Shown here one piece after another: positions 1-5,380 of a stretch of DNA of 5,380 bases; position 1 is the stretch's first letter; every line of letters starts with the position of its first letter. The position numbers and the translations under genes are program-made. The notes below the pieces were generated by a model. The model had not been told where the DNA came from and made no database searches. It was given only the letters and a program-made list of their open reading frames with translations. Location of the stretch: the NCBI GenBank assembly GCA_029240775.1, contig JARDZQ010000156.1:1-5380 (forward strand), written 5' to 3'. The DNA comes from Rubrobacteraceae bacterium. GTDB lineage: Bacteria > Actinomycetota > Rubrobacteria > Rubrobacterales > Rubrobacteraceae.

Positions 1-188
1 AGGTCCTCCTCGCGCTCCAGCACGTGGCTCGCGGTCAGCACCGCGTTCCGCGCGTAGACCACGCCGCTCGCGGGGCGGCGCCTGCGGCCGTTCACCCGCA
101 CCACCGAGGTACCAGCCTTCTCCACCGCATCGGCCATTCCGTCGGACAGGGCGACGAGAAGGTCGGAGCCTTCCTTCACGTTATCCAT
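1..188 (-). CDS. Trypsin/HtrA-like serine protease, N-terminal fragment (runs off left edge)
   Basis: The frame opens with ATG at 188 and stays open to base 1, giving 62 codons of a gene that continues outside the window. The start is supported by a strong ribosome site (AAGGAGAG) four bases upstream. Residues 39-46 (PASGVVYA) and 50-56 (VLTASHV) match the first beta-barrel of trypsin-fold HtrA/DegP-type (S1C) proteases, where the His of T-A-x-H is the catalytic histidine, here His55. The catalytic Asp, the Ser and any PDZ domain would lie beyond the edge. There is no signal peptide or membrane anchor: the N-terminus is charged and then amphipathic (LLVALSDGMADAVEKAG). This suggests a cytoplasmic protease or peptide-binding protein, unlike periplasmic or membrane-tethered HtrA. 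The 118-base upstream gap suggests its own promoter. Family assignment is fairly sure; activity and substrate cannot be judged from the fragment. Confidence 0.75.
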   Translation of the reverse strand, partial: MDNVKEGSDLLVALSDGMADAVEKAGTSVVRVNGRRRRPASGVVYARNAVLTASHVLEREED

Positions 189-191
189 GAT

Positions 192-199
192 CTCTCCTT
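192..199 (-). promoter_or_regulatory. Ribosome binding site of the protease gene
   Basis: On the minus strand these bases read AAGGAGAG, a near-complete Shine-Dalgarno sequence. They are followed by ATC and the last base before the ATG at 188. This is the strongest ribosome site in the window and fixes the protease start. Confidence 0.7.
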
Positions 200-218
200 G
201 AGGGGGGTTTGTTCTCGC

Positions 219-238
219 GAGTACTCTATCCCCGAGTA
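219..238 (-). promoter_or_regulatory. Operator-like inverted repeat ahead of the protease gene
   Basis: The minus strand carries TACTC, seven bases, then GAGTA, a perfect 5-base inverted repeat. The second arm continues into the self-complementary GAGTACTC (219-226). The motif lies about 30-50 bases before the protease ATG, where a repressor site would be expected. The ACTC/GAGT arms loosely recall HspR (HAIR) and HrcA (CIRCE) operators, but arm order, length and spacing do not match either consensus. I see only the symmetry; the regulatory role is inference. No convincing -35/-10 pair was found; TAGAGT (223-228) is a possible -10 without a good -35. Confidence 0.3.
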
Positions 239-240
239 AA

Positions 241-261
241 GAACGGGACCATCGCCCGTTC
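241..261 (-). terminator. Hairpin after the cupin gene, possible terminator
   Basis: A perfect 7-base stem (GAACGGG at 241-247 with CCCGTTC at 255-261) encloses a 7-base loop. It lies 46 bases past the cupin stop codon on the minus strand, where a terminator for the upstream gene string is expected. The stem is followed on that strand only by TTTA, a weak U-tract. On the plus strand a GTTTTT run follows after a few bases, but no plus-strand gene ends here. It could therefore be a weak intrinsic terminator or part of the protease leader. Confidence 0.45.
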
Positions 262-306
262 GGCTAGTTTTTGCCCGGAAGAACGGCTAGTGAGTGGTCA
301 GACCCT

Positions 307-828
307 CTAGCTTCGCTTCGTGAAAGCGTGGATCTCCTCGCGGAGGTCAGGGTAGGCTTCGATGAGGGCCTCGATATCCCCGTGCTCGACGTCGGGGGGC
401 TCGACGCCGGGCCACTCCGTGCTCGCGAGCAGGGCGTAGCTGGCCTCAGGAGCGAGGCGCGAGGTGTGGAAGGTGCCGCCCGGCAGGAAGAGCTGCGGGC
501 GGTGGCCAGCCCCGAGGTCGGAGCCCACGGTGACGACCTCGCCTGTGCCGTCGCCATAGAGCAGGAGGACCTCCAGCGGGTCGCCGAGGTAGTGGTGGTA
601 GAGCTGGTCCGAGCGTATCCGGTGCATGACGATCTGGGCGTCCGGGGTGACGAGGAAGTAGAGCGCCGAGCCATAGGGGCGGTCGCCCTCGTAAGTCTCC
701 GGTAGAGCGCTGTCCGGTATCTTCAGGGGGCTGCGGTAGGTCTCTGCGACGAAGCCGCAGGTAGGATGAGGCTCGAGGCCGAGCATACCCTTGATCTCCT
801 CGGCCGTCGGTCGTGTTCCTAGGTTCAT
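307..828 (-). CDS. DUF985 / cupin_5 family protein
   Basis: A 173-residue single-domain protein with the hallmarks of the DUF985 (cupin_5) family. These are an N-terminal HPTCGFVAETYRS block (residues 21-33), SALYFLV (54-60), a histidine-containing strand VMHRIRSDQLYHHY (67-80), GDPLEVLLL (82-90) and a late PQLFLPGGTFHTSR block (111-124). Family structures are double-stranded beta-helix (jelly-roll) barrels, probably binding a small ligand; no general reaction is established. No signal peptide or membrane segment is visible, so it is probably cytosolic. The start is placed at the ATG at 828 because GGGGAGGAG lies seven bases upstream. An in-frame ATG 33 bases earlier (861) has no ribosome site and would add an unconserved 11-residue tail. 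It follows the SDR gene after 75 bases and may be co-transcribed with it. Family assignment is firm; function is unknown. Confidence 0.88.
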   Translation of the reverse strand: MNLGTRPTAEEIKGMLGLEPHPTCGFVAETYRSPLKIPDSALPETYEGDRPYGSALYFLVTPDAQIVMHRIRSDQLYHHYLGDPLEVLLLYGDGTGEVVTVGSDLGAGHRPQLFLPGGTFHTSRLAPEASYALLASTEWPGVEPPDVEHGDIEALIEAYPDLREEIHAFTKRS

Positions 829-835
829 GGGCGTA

Positions 836-844
836 CTCCTCCCC
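836..844 (-). promoter_or_regulatory. Ribosome binding site that decides the cupin start
   Basis: The minus strand reads GGGGAGGAG here, seven bases before the ATG at 828. The alternative in-frame ATG at 861 is preceded by CTGTGGCATC, which has no Shine-Dalgarno match, so the shorter protein is preferred. Confidence 0.7.
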
Positions 845-903
845 GATCCGTTTTCCGGCATGATGCCACAGCCCTGCGCATCTCGAAGGTCAGGGGCTTT
901 CGT

Positions 904-1602
904 CTACCAGGGGATCTGGCGCCGGTCGCGGAAGAAGCCGCCGGTGGGGCCGTTGTTCGGGAGCGTCGCTGCCCACACGGCCCCTTCGGCGCCCTCCTCG
1001 ACCGGGCGCGGGGCGCGCGAGCCGCCCATGTCGGTCTGGACCCAGCCGGGCTCGACGGAGTTGACGAGGATGCCGCTCCCCCTGAGCTCGGAGGCCAGGA
1101 TGCGCGTGAGGGCGTTGAGGCCGGTCTTGGAGACGCGGTAGCCGGGGGAGCCGCCACCCATGTCCTCGAGCGCCGCCATGCCGGTGGAGATGTTGACGAT
1201 CCTGCCGTAGCGGTGGCGCTGCATGAGGGGGATGGCGACCTCGCACAGGCGCCAGGCGCCGAGGAGGTTGGTCTCGAGCGCCTCGCGAACCCTGGCCAGA
1301 TCCGCGTCGACGCCGCGCTGTCCGTCGTCGTTGGAGATCGCGGCGTTGTTCACCAGGACGTCGAGCCTCCCGAACTCCCCCTCGACGAAGGACGCGAGCC
1401 GACCCACGCTCTCCTCGTCGGACACGTCGAGCTGATTGACGACAACGTTACCCGAGAGATCTCGGGCGGCCTTCCTGCCGCTCCCCTCGTCCCGGGAGCC
1501 CAGGATCGTCGTTATATCCCTCTCGGCGAGCTGGCGCACGATCTCCAGCCCTATCCCCCTGTTACCCCCGCTCACAAGCGCGACGCGCGCGTTCTCTGTC
1601 AT
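904..1602 (-). CDS. Classical SDR oxidoreductase, carbonyl-reductase-like
   Basis: A full-length 232-residue short-chain dehydrogenase/reductase with a Rossmann fold. The cofactor loop is SGGNRGIG (residues 11-18), followed by NNAA (85-88), structural Asn112, catalytic Ser139 in VNIS, and the Y155-x3-K159 pair in GYRVSK. A PGWVQTDM block follows (185-192). The basic residue after the second strand (GSRDEGSGRKA, Arg37) favours NADP(H) over NAD(H). The pattern and the C-terminal GGFFRDRRQIPW resemble the carbonyl-reductase-like subgroup, which reduces ketones or aldehydes; the actual substrate cannot be read from sequence. The ATG start at 1602 has GGGAGG four bases upstream. The gene begins 36 bases after the SLOG-family gene and precedes the cupin gene, so the three may share a transcript. 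No truncation or missing catalytic residue is seen. Confidence 0.92.
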   Translation of the reverse strand: MTENARVALVSGGNRGIGLEIVRQLAERDITTILGSRDEGSGRKAARDLSGNVVVNQLDVSDEESVGRLASFVEGEFGRLDVLVNNAAISNDDGQRGVDADLARVREALETNLLGAWRLCEVAIPLMQRHRYGRIVNISTGMAALEDMGGGSPGYRVSKTGLNALTRILASELRGSGILVNSVEPGWVQTDMGGSRAPRPVEEGAEGAVWAATLPNNGPTGGFFRDRRQIPW

Positions 1603-1606
1603 GCAA

Positions 1607-1612
1607 CCTCCC
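1607..1612 (-). promoter_or_regulatory. Ribosome binding site of the SDR gene
   Basis: The minus strand reads GGGAGG followed by TTGC and the ATG at 1602. The spacing is slightly short but acceptable, and it supports the annotated SDR start. Confidence 0.55.
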
Positions 1613-1638
1613 GATGCAGAATCTGTGCCCGGAAGATA

Positions 1639-2100
1639 TTACATCCCTAGAGCACTGAACGCCGCCTCGACCGCCGCCCGCGGCGACGAAGCCACAACGA
1701 CGTGCTCACCGAGGTCCCAGCTCTCCAGCGCCACCACCGGGCGCCCCACCTTGAGAGCCAGGCCGATCTCCGAGAGCGTGCCGTACTCGCCTCCGACCGA
1801 GATCACCACGTCCCCCGAGCACACTACAGCCAGATTCCTCGCGTGCCCCGTCCCCGTGGCTACCGAGTAAGAGAGATATTCGTTGGCTCTCTCCCGGTCC
1901 TCGTCCGGCAGGACACCGATGGCTACGCCTCTCGCCTCCGTCGCGCCTCGCGCGGCGGCCTCCATCACCCCGGAGCGCCCGCCGCATACGATCGTTGCGC
2001 CCCTTTCGGCGACGAGGCGTCCGACCTCGCGGGCCTGCTCGTAGAGCTCTCTGGTGGCGGTTCCCGAGCCGACCACCGACACGTACGGCCCCCCGTTCAA
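1639..2100 (-). CDS. SLOG/LOG-type Rossmann protein, TIGR00725-like
   Basis: A 153-residue protein with the nucleotide-binding layout of the SLOG superfamily. A first strand and glycine turn (VSVVGSG, residues 7-13) precede CGGRSGVMEAAARGA (39-53) and GGEYGTLSEIGLAL (103-116), the counterpart of the PGGxGTxxE signature of LOG proteins. It resembles the small TIGR00725 / SLOG cluster 4 group, distantly related to molybdenum-cofactor carrier protein and DprA. It lacks clear evidence for the cytokinin phosphoribohydrolase activity of true LOG enzymes, so its role is unknown. The preferred start is the TTG at 2100, which overlaps the helicase TGA by four bases (TTGA) and leaves six residues before the first strand. 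A GTG at codon 7, after a G-run, is the alternative. An upstream extension inside the helicase gene shows no family similarity. Family is fairly sure; the exact start is not. Confidence 0.82.
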   Translation of the reverse strand: MNGGPYVSVVGSGTATRELYEQAREVGRLVAERGATIVCGGRSGVMEAAARGATEARGVAIGVLPDEDRERANEYLSYSVATGTGHARNLAVVCSGDVVISVGGEYGTLSEIGLALKVGRPVVALESWDLGEHVVVASSPRAAVEAAFSALGM

Positions 2101-4391
2101 AGCGTCGGGTAGCCGCTCACCTGGCCGAGCAGGTAGCGCAGGAGAGAGATAGCTCCGTCCTTGCTCAAAGGCTCGTTCCAGTTGCCGCACTTGGGGGACT
2201 GGATGCACGCCGGGCAGCCCCTCTCGCAGGGGCAGCGGGTGATCACGCCTAAAGTGTCGCGGGCCAGGGACTCGAAGGCGTCGTAGCCACGCCGCGAGAT
2301 GCCAACGCCGCCGGGGTAGCCGTCGTAGACGAAGATCGTCGGCAGGGTGGTCTGGCGGTGAATCGGGGTCGAGAGGCCGCCGATGTCCGCTCTGTCGCAC
2401 ATCGCGAAGAGGGGAAGCAACCCGATCATGCCGTGCTCGCCAGCGTGCAGTGCCCCGCCGAAGCTCTCGAAGCTGGGGCGCGCCCCTCGCGGGAGCGGCG
2501 GCAACGTCACCCAGAGCGCCTGGGTGTCCAGGGTCACGTCCGGGAGATCCAGGGGGAAGACTCCCACCTCCCGGTCATCGGCGACGCGCACTTTCTTGTA
2601 GAACGTGACGGAGTCGGTCGTCCTGACCCTGCCCCAGTGGAGCATCGCTCCGTTAGCGAGCTCCCGCTCCTCGGCGCTCTCCAGGATCTCCACGTCCGTC
2701 TCGACCCTGGGCCTCGTGTAGAAGCGGTTGGGGACACGGCGGGCGACGGCGCGGTGGGCTGCGAGGTCCAGTTCTTCGACCTCGTAGGCGTTACCGCGGT
2801 GCAGATAGGTTGCCCCCGGATGGAGCTCGCTCGGGGCGCGGGAGGCTTCGGCGGTCCCGATCAGCTCCCCCTCCTCGTCGGCTATGAGCACCGTCTCGGA
2901 GGAAGCAGAGCGCAACGATATCTTGCGCGCAGGGCTGTCCCCGCCGACGTAGACGAGCCGCTCCCCGCTCGCCGCGAGCACCCCGCCGCCCGAGAGCCCC
3001 TGCAGGACGTCCCTGTATGCCGGCCCGAAGTAGTTCTCATCTCCGGCATCGAGCGGCGCCTCGTGCGCGGCGGCCAGCAGGTGCGGGCCGAGGATGTACG
3101 GGTTCTCGAGCGTGACGCGCGCCGCCTCGACGCGGCGGCCCAGAACCCGCTGCGGGTTCTCGAAGAGGTACTGATCCAGCGCGTCGCGACCGGCGATGTA
3201 GAGGGCGAGCGAGGGGTTGTTGCCGCGCCCTGCCCTCCCCCACTGCTGCCAGATCGATGCCACGCTCCCCGGGTAGCCGCAGCACACCACGGCGTCGAGC
3301 GCGCCGACGTCAACCCCGAGCTCGAGCGCGCTCGTCGAGACCACGCCCAGGAGGTCCCCACGGAAGAGACGGCCCTCGATCTCGCGTCTCTCTTTGGGCG
3401 TGTACCCGGCCCGGTACGGCGAGATGCGGCGCGCGAGGTCTACGCCGACCCGGTCGGCGGCGTAGCGGTAGATGAGCTCCGCCCCCTTGCGCGTCTTCGC
3501 GAAGGCGATGGTGCGAACGCCCTGGGAGACGAGGTTGGCGAAGACGAGGGCTCCCTCGGTGAGCAGGCTGCGGCGCTCGCCTCTCTCCTTATCCAGGAGA
3601 GGAGGATTCCTGAAGATTACCCGCCGCTCCCCGGAGGACGCCCCGTCCTCGTCAACGAGCGAGAACGGCAACCCCGTCAGGCTCTCGGCGAGCTCCTGCG
3701 GGTTGGCTATCGTCGCGCTCGTCAGGACGAACCTCGGGTCGCCGCCGTGCATATTGGCTACCCGCCGCAGCCTCCTCAGGACCGCAGCGACGTGCGAGCC
3801 GAAGACGCCGCGCAGGACGTGGGCCTCGTCCACCGCCACTACTCGCAGGTTGCGCAAGAAATCCGCCCACGCCTCGTGGTTCGGGAGCACGCCGACGTTG
3901 AGCATGTCCGGGTTGGTGAGGACCACGTTGGCCCGGCGGCGCACGTCAGCCCTTATGGCCTGCGGCGTGTCGCCGTCGTAGGTCGCAGGGTGGACGCCGC
4001 GCACCCCGAAGGCCCTGATCTTGCCCATCTGGTCCTGGGCGAGCGCCTTGGTCGGATAGAGAAAGAGCGCCCGGCTCGCGGCGCTCTCCAGGGCGTTCTC
4101 GAAGGCAGGTATCTTGTAGCACAGCGACTTGCCGCTCGCCGTCGCCGTCGCCACCACGACGTTCTCGCCCGAGCGCACCCGCTCGTAGGCCTCGCGCTGG
4201 TGGGAGTACAGCCGCTGGACGCCCTCCCTTGTGAGGGCTTCCAGCAGTTCGGGATGGAGGTCCGGCGGCTCCGCCAACTTCGCGGGACGCGGCGGGAGGC
4301 TCGCAACGGTCTGGCCCAGAGACTCGACCGCCCCGCGGCCGATCCCAGCGAGGGACCCCACTTCGCGTGTGCTGCGTCTAGCGTGCGCCAT
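2097..4391 (-). CDS. MrfA/YprA-type DEAH-box helicase with C-terminal DUF1998/MZB zinc domain
   Basis: An intact 764-residue superfamily 2 helicase. Motifs in order are: Q-like LYSHQ (61-65), Walker A ATASGKS (83-89), PTKALAQDQ (113-121), TNPDML (159-164), DEAH (188-191), TSAT (224-227), AFAKTRKGAELI (296-307), STSALELGVDVG (352-363) and QQWGRAGR (382-389). The C-terminal part is the DUF1998/MZB domain, with YDGYPGGVG (689-697) and a cysteine cluster CPCERGCPAC (720-729) plus Cys735. Four of these cysteines are expected to hold zinc. The layout and length match Bacillus subtilis MrfA (YprA), a 3'-5' helicase in excision-independent mitomycin C repair, and relatives of yeast Hrq1. The inferred role is therefore unwinding damaged, possibly crosslinked, DNA. 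It follows recR by 47 bases and overlaps the SLOG-family gene. The ATG at 4391 has only a weak ribosome site. No MrfB-type nuclease is adjacent. Confidence 0.95.
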   Translation of the reverse strand: MAHARRSTREVGSLAGIGRGAVESLGQTVASLPPRPAKLAEPPDLHPELLEALTREGVQRLYSHQREAYERVRSGENVVVATATASGKSLCYKIPAFENALESAASRALFLYPTKALAQDQMGKIRAFGVRGVHPATYDGDTPQAIRADVRRRANVVLTNPDMLNVGVLPNHEAWADFLRNLRVVAVDEAHVLRGVFGSHVAAVLRRLRRVANMHGGDPRFVLTSATIANPQELAESLTGLPFSLVDEDGASSGERRVIFRNPPLLDKERGERRSLLTEGALVFANLVSQGVRTIAFAKTRKGAELIYRYAADRVGVDLARRISPYRAGYTPKERREIEGRLFRGDLLGVVSTSALELGVDVGALDAVVCCGYPGSVASIWQQWGRAGRGNNPSLALYIAGRDALDQYLFENPQRVLGRRVEAARVTLENPYILGPHLLAAAHEAPLDAGDENYFGPAYRDVLQGLSGGGVLAASGERLVYVGGDSPARKISLRSASSETVLIADEEGELIGTAEASRAPSELHPGATYLHRGNAYEVEELDLAAHRAVARRVPNRFYTRPRVETDVEILESAEERELANGAMLHWGRVRTTDSVTFYKKVRVADDREVGVFPLDLPDVTLDTQALWVTLPPLPRGARPSFESFGGALHAGEHGMIGLLPLFAMCDRADIGGLSTPIHRQTTLPTIFVYDGYPGGVGISRRGYDAFESLARDTLGVITRCPCERGCPACIQSPKCGNWNEPLSKDGAISLLRYLLGQVSGYPTL

Positions 4392-4438
4392 AGATCTCTA
4401 TCTCGGACGGAGGGCCAGGGTACTGAACCAAGGAACCC

Positions 4439-5038
4439 CTAGAGCTCGCGGCGGCCGGCGAAGGCCCGGCCCAGAGTAACCTCATCGGCGTACTCGAGAT
4501 CCCCGCCGACCGGAAGCCCGGAGGCGAGAGCCGTCACCCGCACGGGCAGATCCTTCACCTCCTGGGCGATGAACATCGCCGTAGCCTCGCCGGTCGTGTT
4601 CGGGTTGGTAGCGATCACCAGCTCCCTGGTCCCCTCCCTCTCGATGCGCGCCAGGAGCTCGGCTATTCTGAGGTCTTCGGGCTCTATGCCGTCGAGGGGC
4701 GAGAGGGCTCCGCCGAGGACGTGGTAGAGGCCCCTGTACTCGTTCGTGCGCTCTATCGGGCCGATATCGTAGGGGTCCTCGACGACGCAGATCGCGCTCC
4801 GGTCGCGCCGTGCATCGCGGCAAATCTCGCACTCCTCGGCCTCGGTGAGGTTGAAGCAGCGCCTGCACGGCTTGATCCGCTCCTTTACCTCCCGCAAGGC
4901 CTCGGCGAGCCCTAGAGCATCCTCCTTCTTGCCCCGGATTATGTGAAACGCGATGCGCTGGGCGCTCCTGGGCCCGATGGAGGGGAGCTTGGACAGTTCG
5001 GTTATGAGGCGCTCTACCGGCCTCGCGTAGGTCGCCAA
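4439..5038 (-). CDS. recR: Recombination mediator protein RecR
   Basis: A full-length 199-residue RecR. RecR forms a ring-shaped clamp that, with RecO and RecF, loads RecA on single-stranded gaps coated with SSB. Visible parts are an N-terminal helix-hairpin-helix (LSKLPSIGPRSAQRIAFHI, about 15-33), a four-cysteine zinc finger (Cys58, Cys61, Cys70, Cys73) and a Toprim domain from about residue 82. The Toprim domain includes VVEDPYDIGPIE (85-96), ATNPNTTGEATA (143-154) and the Walker-B-like tail ASGLPVGGDLEYADE (172-186). The C-terminal LGRAFAGRREL is standard. The start is TTG at 5038, with AGGGG four bases upstream overlapping the ybaB stop codon. This gives an N-terminus of normal length, and no ATG fits better. 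The gene lies 7 bases after ybaB, the conserved ybaB-recR order. One small oddity is Ala170 where many RecR proteins have Arg (VTR-LAxG). Confidence 0.97.
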   Translation of the reverse strand: MATYARPVERLITELSKLPSIGPRSAQRIAFHIIRGKKEDALGLAEALREVKERIKPCRRCFNLTEAEECEICRDARRDRSAICVVEDPYDIGPIERTNEYRGLYHVLGGALSPLDGIEPEDLRIAELLARIEREGTRELVIATNPNTTGEATAMFIAQEVKDLPVRVTALASGLPVGGDLEYADEVTLGRAFAGRREL

Positions 5039-5042
5039 AGAG

Positions 5043-5047
5043 CCCCT
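5043..5047 (-). promoter_or_regulatory. Ribosome binding site of recR, overlapping the ybaB stop
   Basis: The minus strand reads AGGGG, then CTCT, then the TTG at 5038. The site shares bases with the ybaB TAG (5046-5048), so ribosomes ending ybaB could reinitiate on recR. It supports the non-ATG start of recR. Confidence 0.6.
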
Positions 5048-5378
5048 ACATTCCGGGCAGGTTCAGGCCGAGATCCCCGAGTCCTCCCGTGATCCCACCG
5101 AGCTTCCTGGAGGCGAGCTCCTGGGCACTCGCGAGCGCCTCGTTGACAGAGGCCTGGACCATGTCCTGCAGCATCTCGACGTCCTCGGGGTCGACGACGT
5201 CCGGGTCTATCTCGATGGAGACCAGCTCGAGCCCGCCGGTCATCGTGGCTTTTACGGCCCCGCCGCCCGCGCTCGCGGTAACGGTCTCGCGGGCCAGCTC
5301 CTCCTGCGCCTGCTGCATCTGCTGCTGCATCTGCTGGACCTGCTGCATCATCTTGTTGACGTTGCGTCGCTGCGACAA
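5046..5378 (-). CDS. ybaB: YbaB/EbfC family nucleoid-associated protein (5' end at window edge)
   Basis: About 110 residues with the YbaB/EbfC layout. It has a Gln/Met-rich N-terminal helix (residues 10-30), then a central sheet with VTASAGGGAVKATMTG (33-48) and LVSIEIDPDVVDPED (52-66), a second helix (EMLQDMVQASVNEALASAQEL, in two parts around 68-88), and a flexible Gly/Leu/Pro tail ending GLNLPGM. Family members are small dimers that bind DNA as tweezers and coat the nucleoid. The gene usually lies between dnaX and recR, and recR follows here after 7 bases, so dnaX may lie just outside the window. The first possible start inside is TTG at 5378, two bases from the edge, so its ribosome site cannot be seen. 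The true start could lie outside the window; ATG at codon 10 would cut the first helix short. The identity is secure, the start is not. Confidence 0.93.
   Translation of the reverse strand: MSQRRNVNKMMQQVQQMQQQMQQAQEELARETVTASAGGGAVKATMTGGLELVSIEIDPDVVDPEDVEMLQDMVQASVNEALASAQELASRKLGGITGGLGDLGLNLPGM
5310..5349 (-). repeat. CAG-rich low-complexity tract coding the YbaB N-terminal helix
   Basis: The plus strand has two perfect tandem copies of TGCTGCATCTGC (5311-5322 and 5323-5334), followed by a degenerate third unit. On the coding strand these are CAG and ATG codons for a Gln/Met-rich helix (QQVQQMQQQMQQ). The composition is usual for YbaB first helices. It is a slippage-prone microrepeat rather than a mobile or regulatory element. 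Confidence 0.6.
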
Positions 5379-5380
5379 AC

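Noticed and set aside
24..239. Small plus-strand open frames across the left edge and elsewhere
   Set aside because: They lie opposite well-supported minus-strand genes, have no ribosome sites and encode low-complexity Arg/Ala/Pro-rich peptides.
829..861. Upstream ATG for the cupin gene at 861
   Set aside because: It has no ribosome site and adds 11 unconserved residues, whereas the ATG at 828 has GGGGAGGAG at good spacing.
858..903. Possible terminator or operator between the SDR and cupin genes (AGCCC...GGGCT stem and the GGCATGATGCC palindrome)
   Set aside because: The stem has a bulge, a long loop and no following T-run, and the palindrome is short. Neither is stronger than chance in GC-rich DNA.
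2101..2400. A longer version of the SLOG-family gene starting inside the helicase gene at 2400
   Set aside because: The added 100 residues are Arg/Pro-rich, lie entirely within helicase coding sequence and show no family similarity. The conserved Rossmann start is right at the helicase stop.
4390..4401. Short inverted repeat ATAGA-GA-TCTAT just before the helicase start
   Set aside because: The arms are only 5 bases with a 2-base centre. It overlaps the start codon and has no matching copy elsewhere in the window, so no regulatory role can be supported.
2358..4442. A 694-codon open frame on the plus strand, opposite the helicase gene
   Set aside because: Its translation is rich in Arg, Val, Glu and Ala with no recognisable domain, while the opposite strand encodes an intact helicase with every motif. 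Long antisense open frames are expected opposite GC-rich genes because stop codons become rare in the complementary frame.

Overview
The window is a compact, GC-rich bacterial chromosome segment. Every supportable gene lies on the minus strand, so transcription runs from base 5380 towards base 1. The strong G/C bias at third codon positions, probable TTG starts, purine-rich ribosome sites and an actinobacterial-looking RecR C-terminus suggest a high-GC Gram-positive bacterium. A deep-branching actinobacterium such as Rubrobacter would fit, but that is an impression from protein style, not a test. There is no sign of a phage, transposon, CRISPR array, tRNA or rRNA.

In transcription order the genes are: YbaB/EbfC nucleoid-associated protein (its 5' end is at or beyond the window edge); recR, 7 bases downstream; a complete MrfA/YprA-type DEAH helicase with a C-terminal four-cysteine DUF1998/MZB domain, 47 bases further on; a small SLOG/LOG-type Rossmann protein (TIGR00725-like) whose probable TTG start overlaps the helicase stop; a classical short-chain dehydrogenase/reductase, 36 bases on; a DUF985 (cupin_5) protein, 75 bases on; then a 118-base gap with a perfect hairpin and operator-like repeats; and finally the first 62 codons of a trypsin/HtrA-like serine protease that runs off the left edge.

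The first four genes look like a DNA-maintenance block. YbaB and RecR form the conserved gene pair often found downstream of dnaX, and RecR works with RecF/RecO to load RecA at gaps. The helicase belongs to the family that handles crosslink damage in Bacillus subtilis (MrfA) and yeast (Hrq1). The SLOG protein is probably translationally coupled to the helicase. The SDR and cupin genes look like metabolic passengers on the same strand and may be read through from upstream. The protease gene probably starts a new transcription unit.

No radically new system is evident. The items most worth a second look are the overlapping helicase–SLOG pair with no MrfB-type nuclease beside it, the structured leader ahead of the protease, and the apparently cytoplasmic form of that protease.
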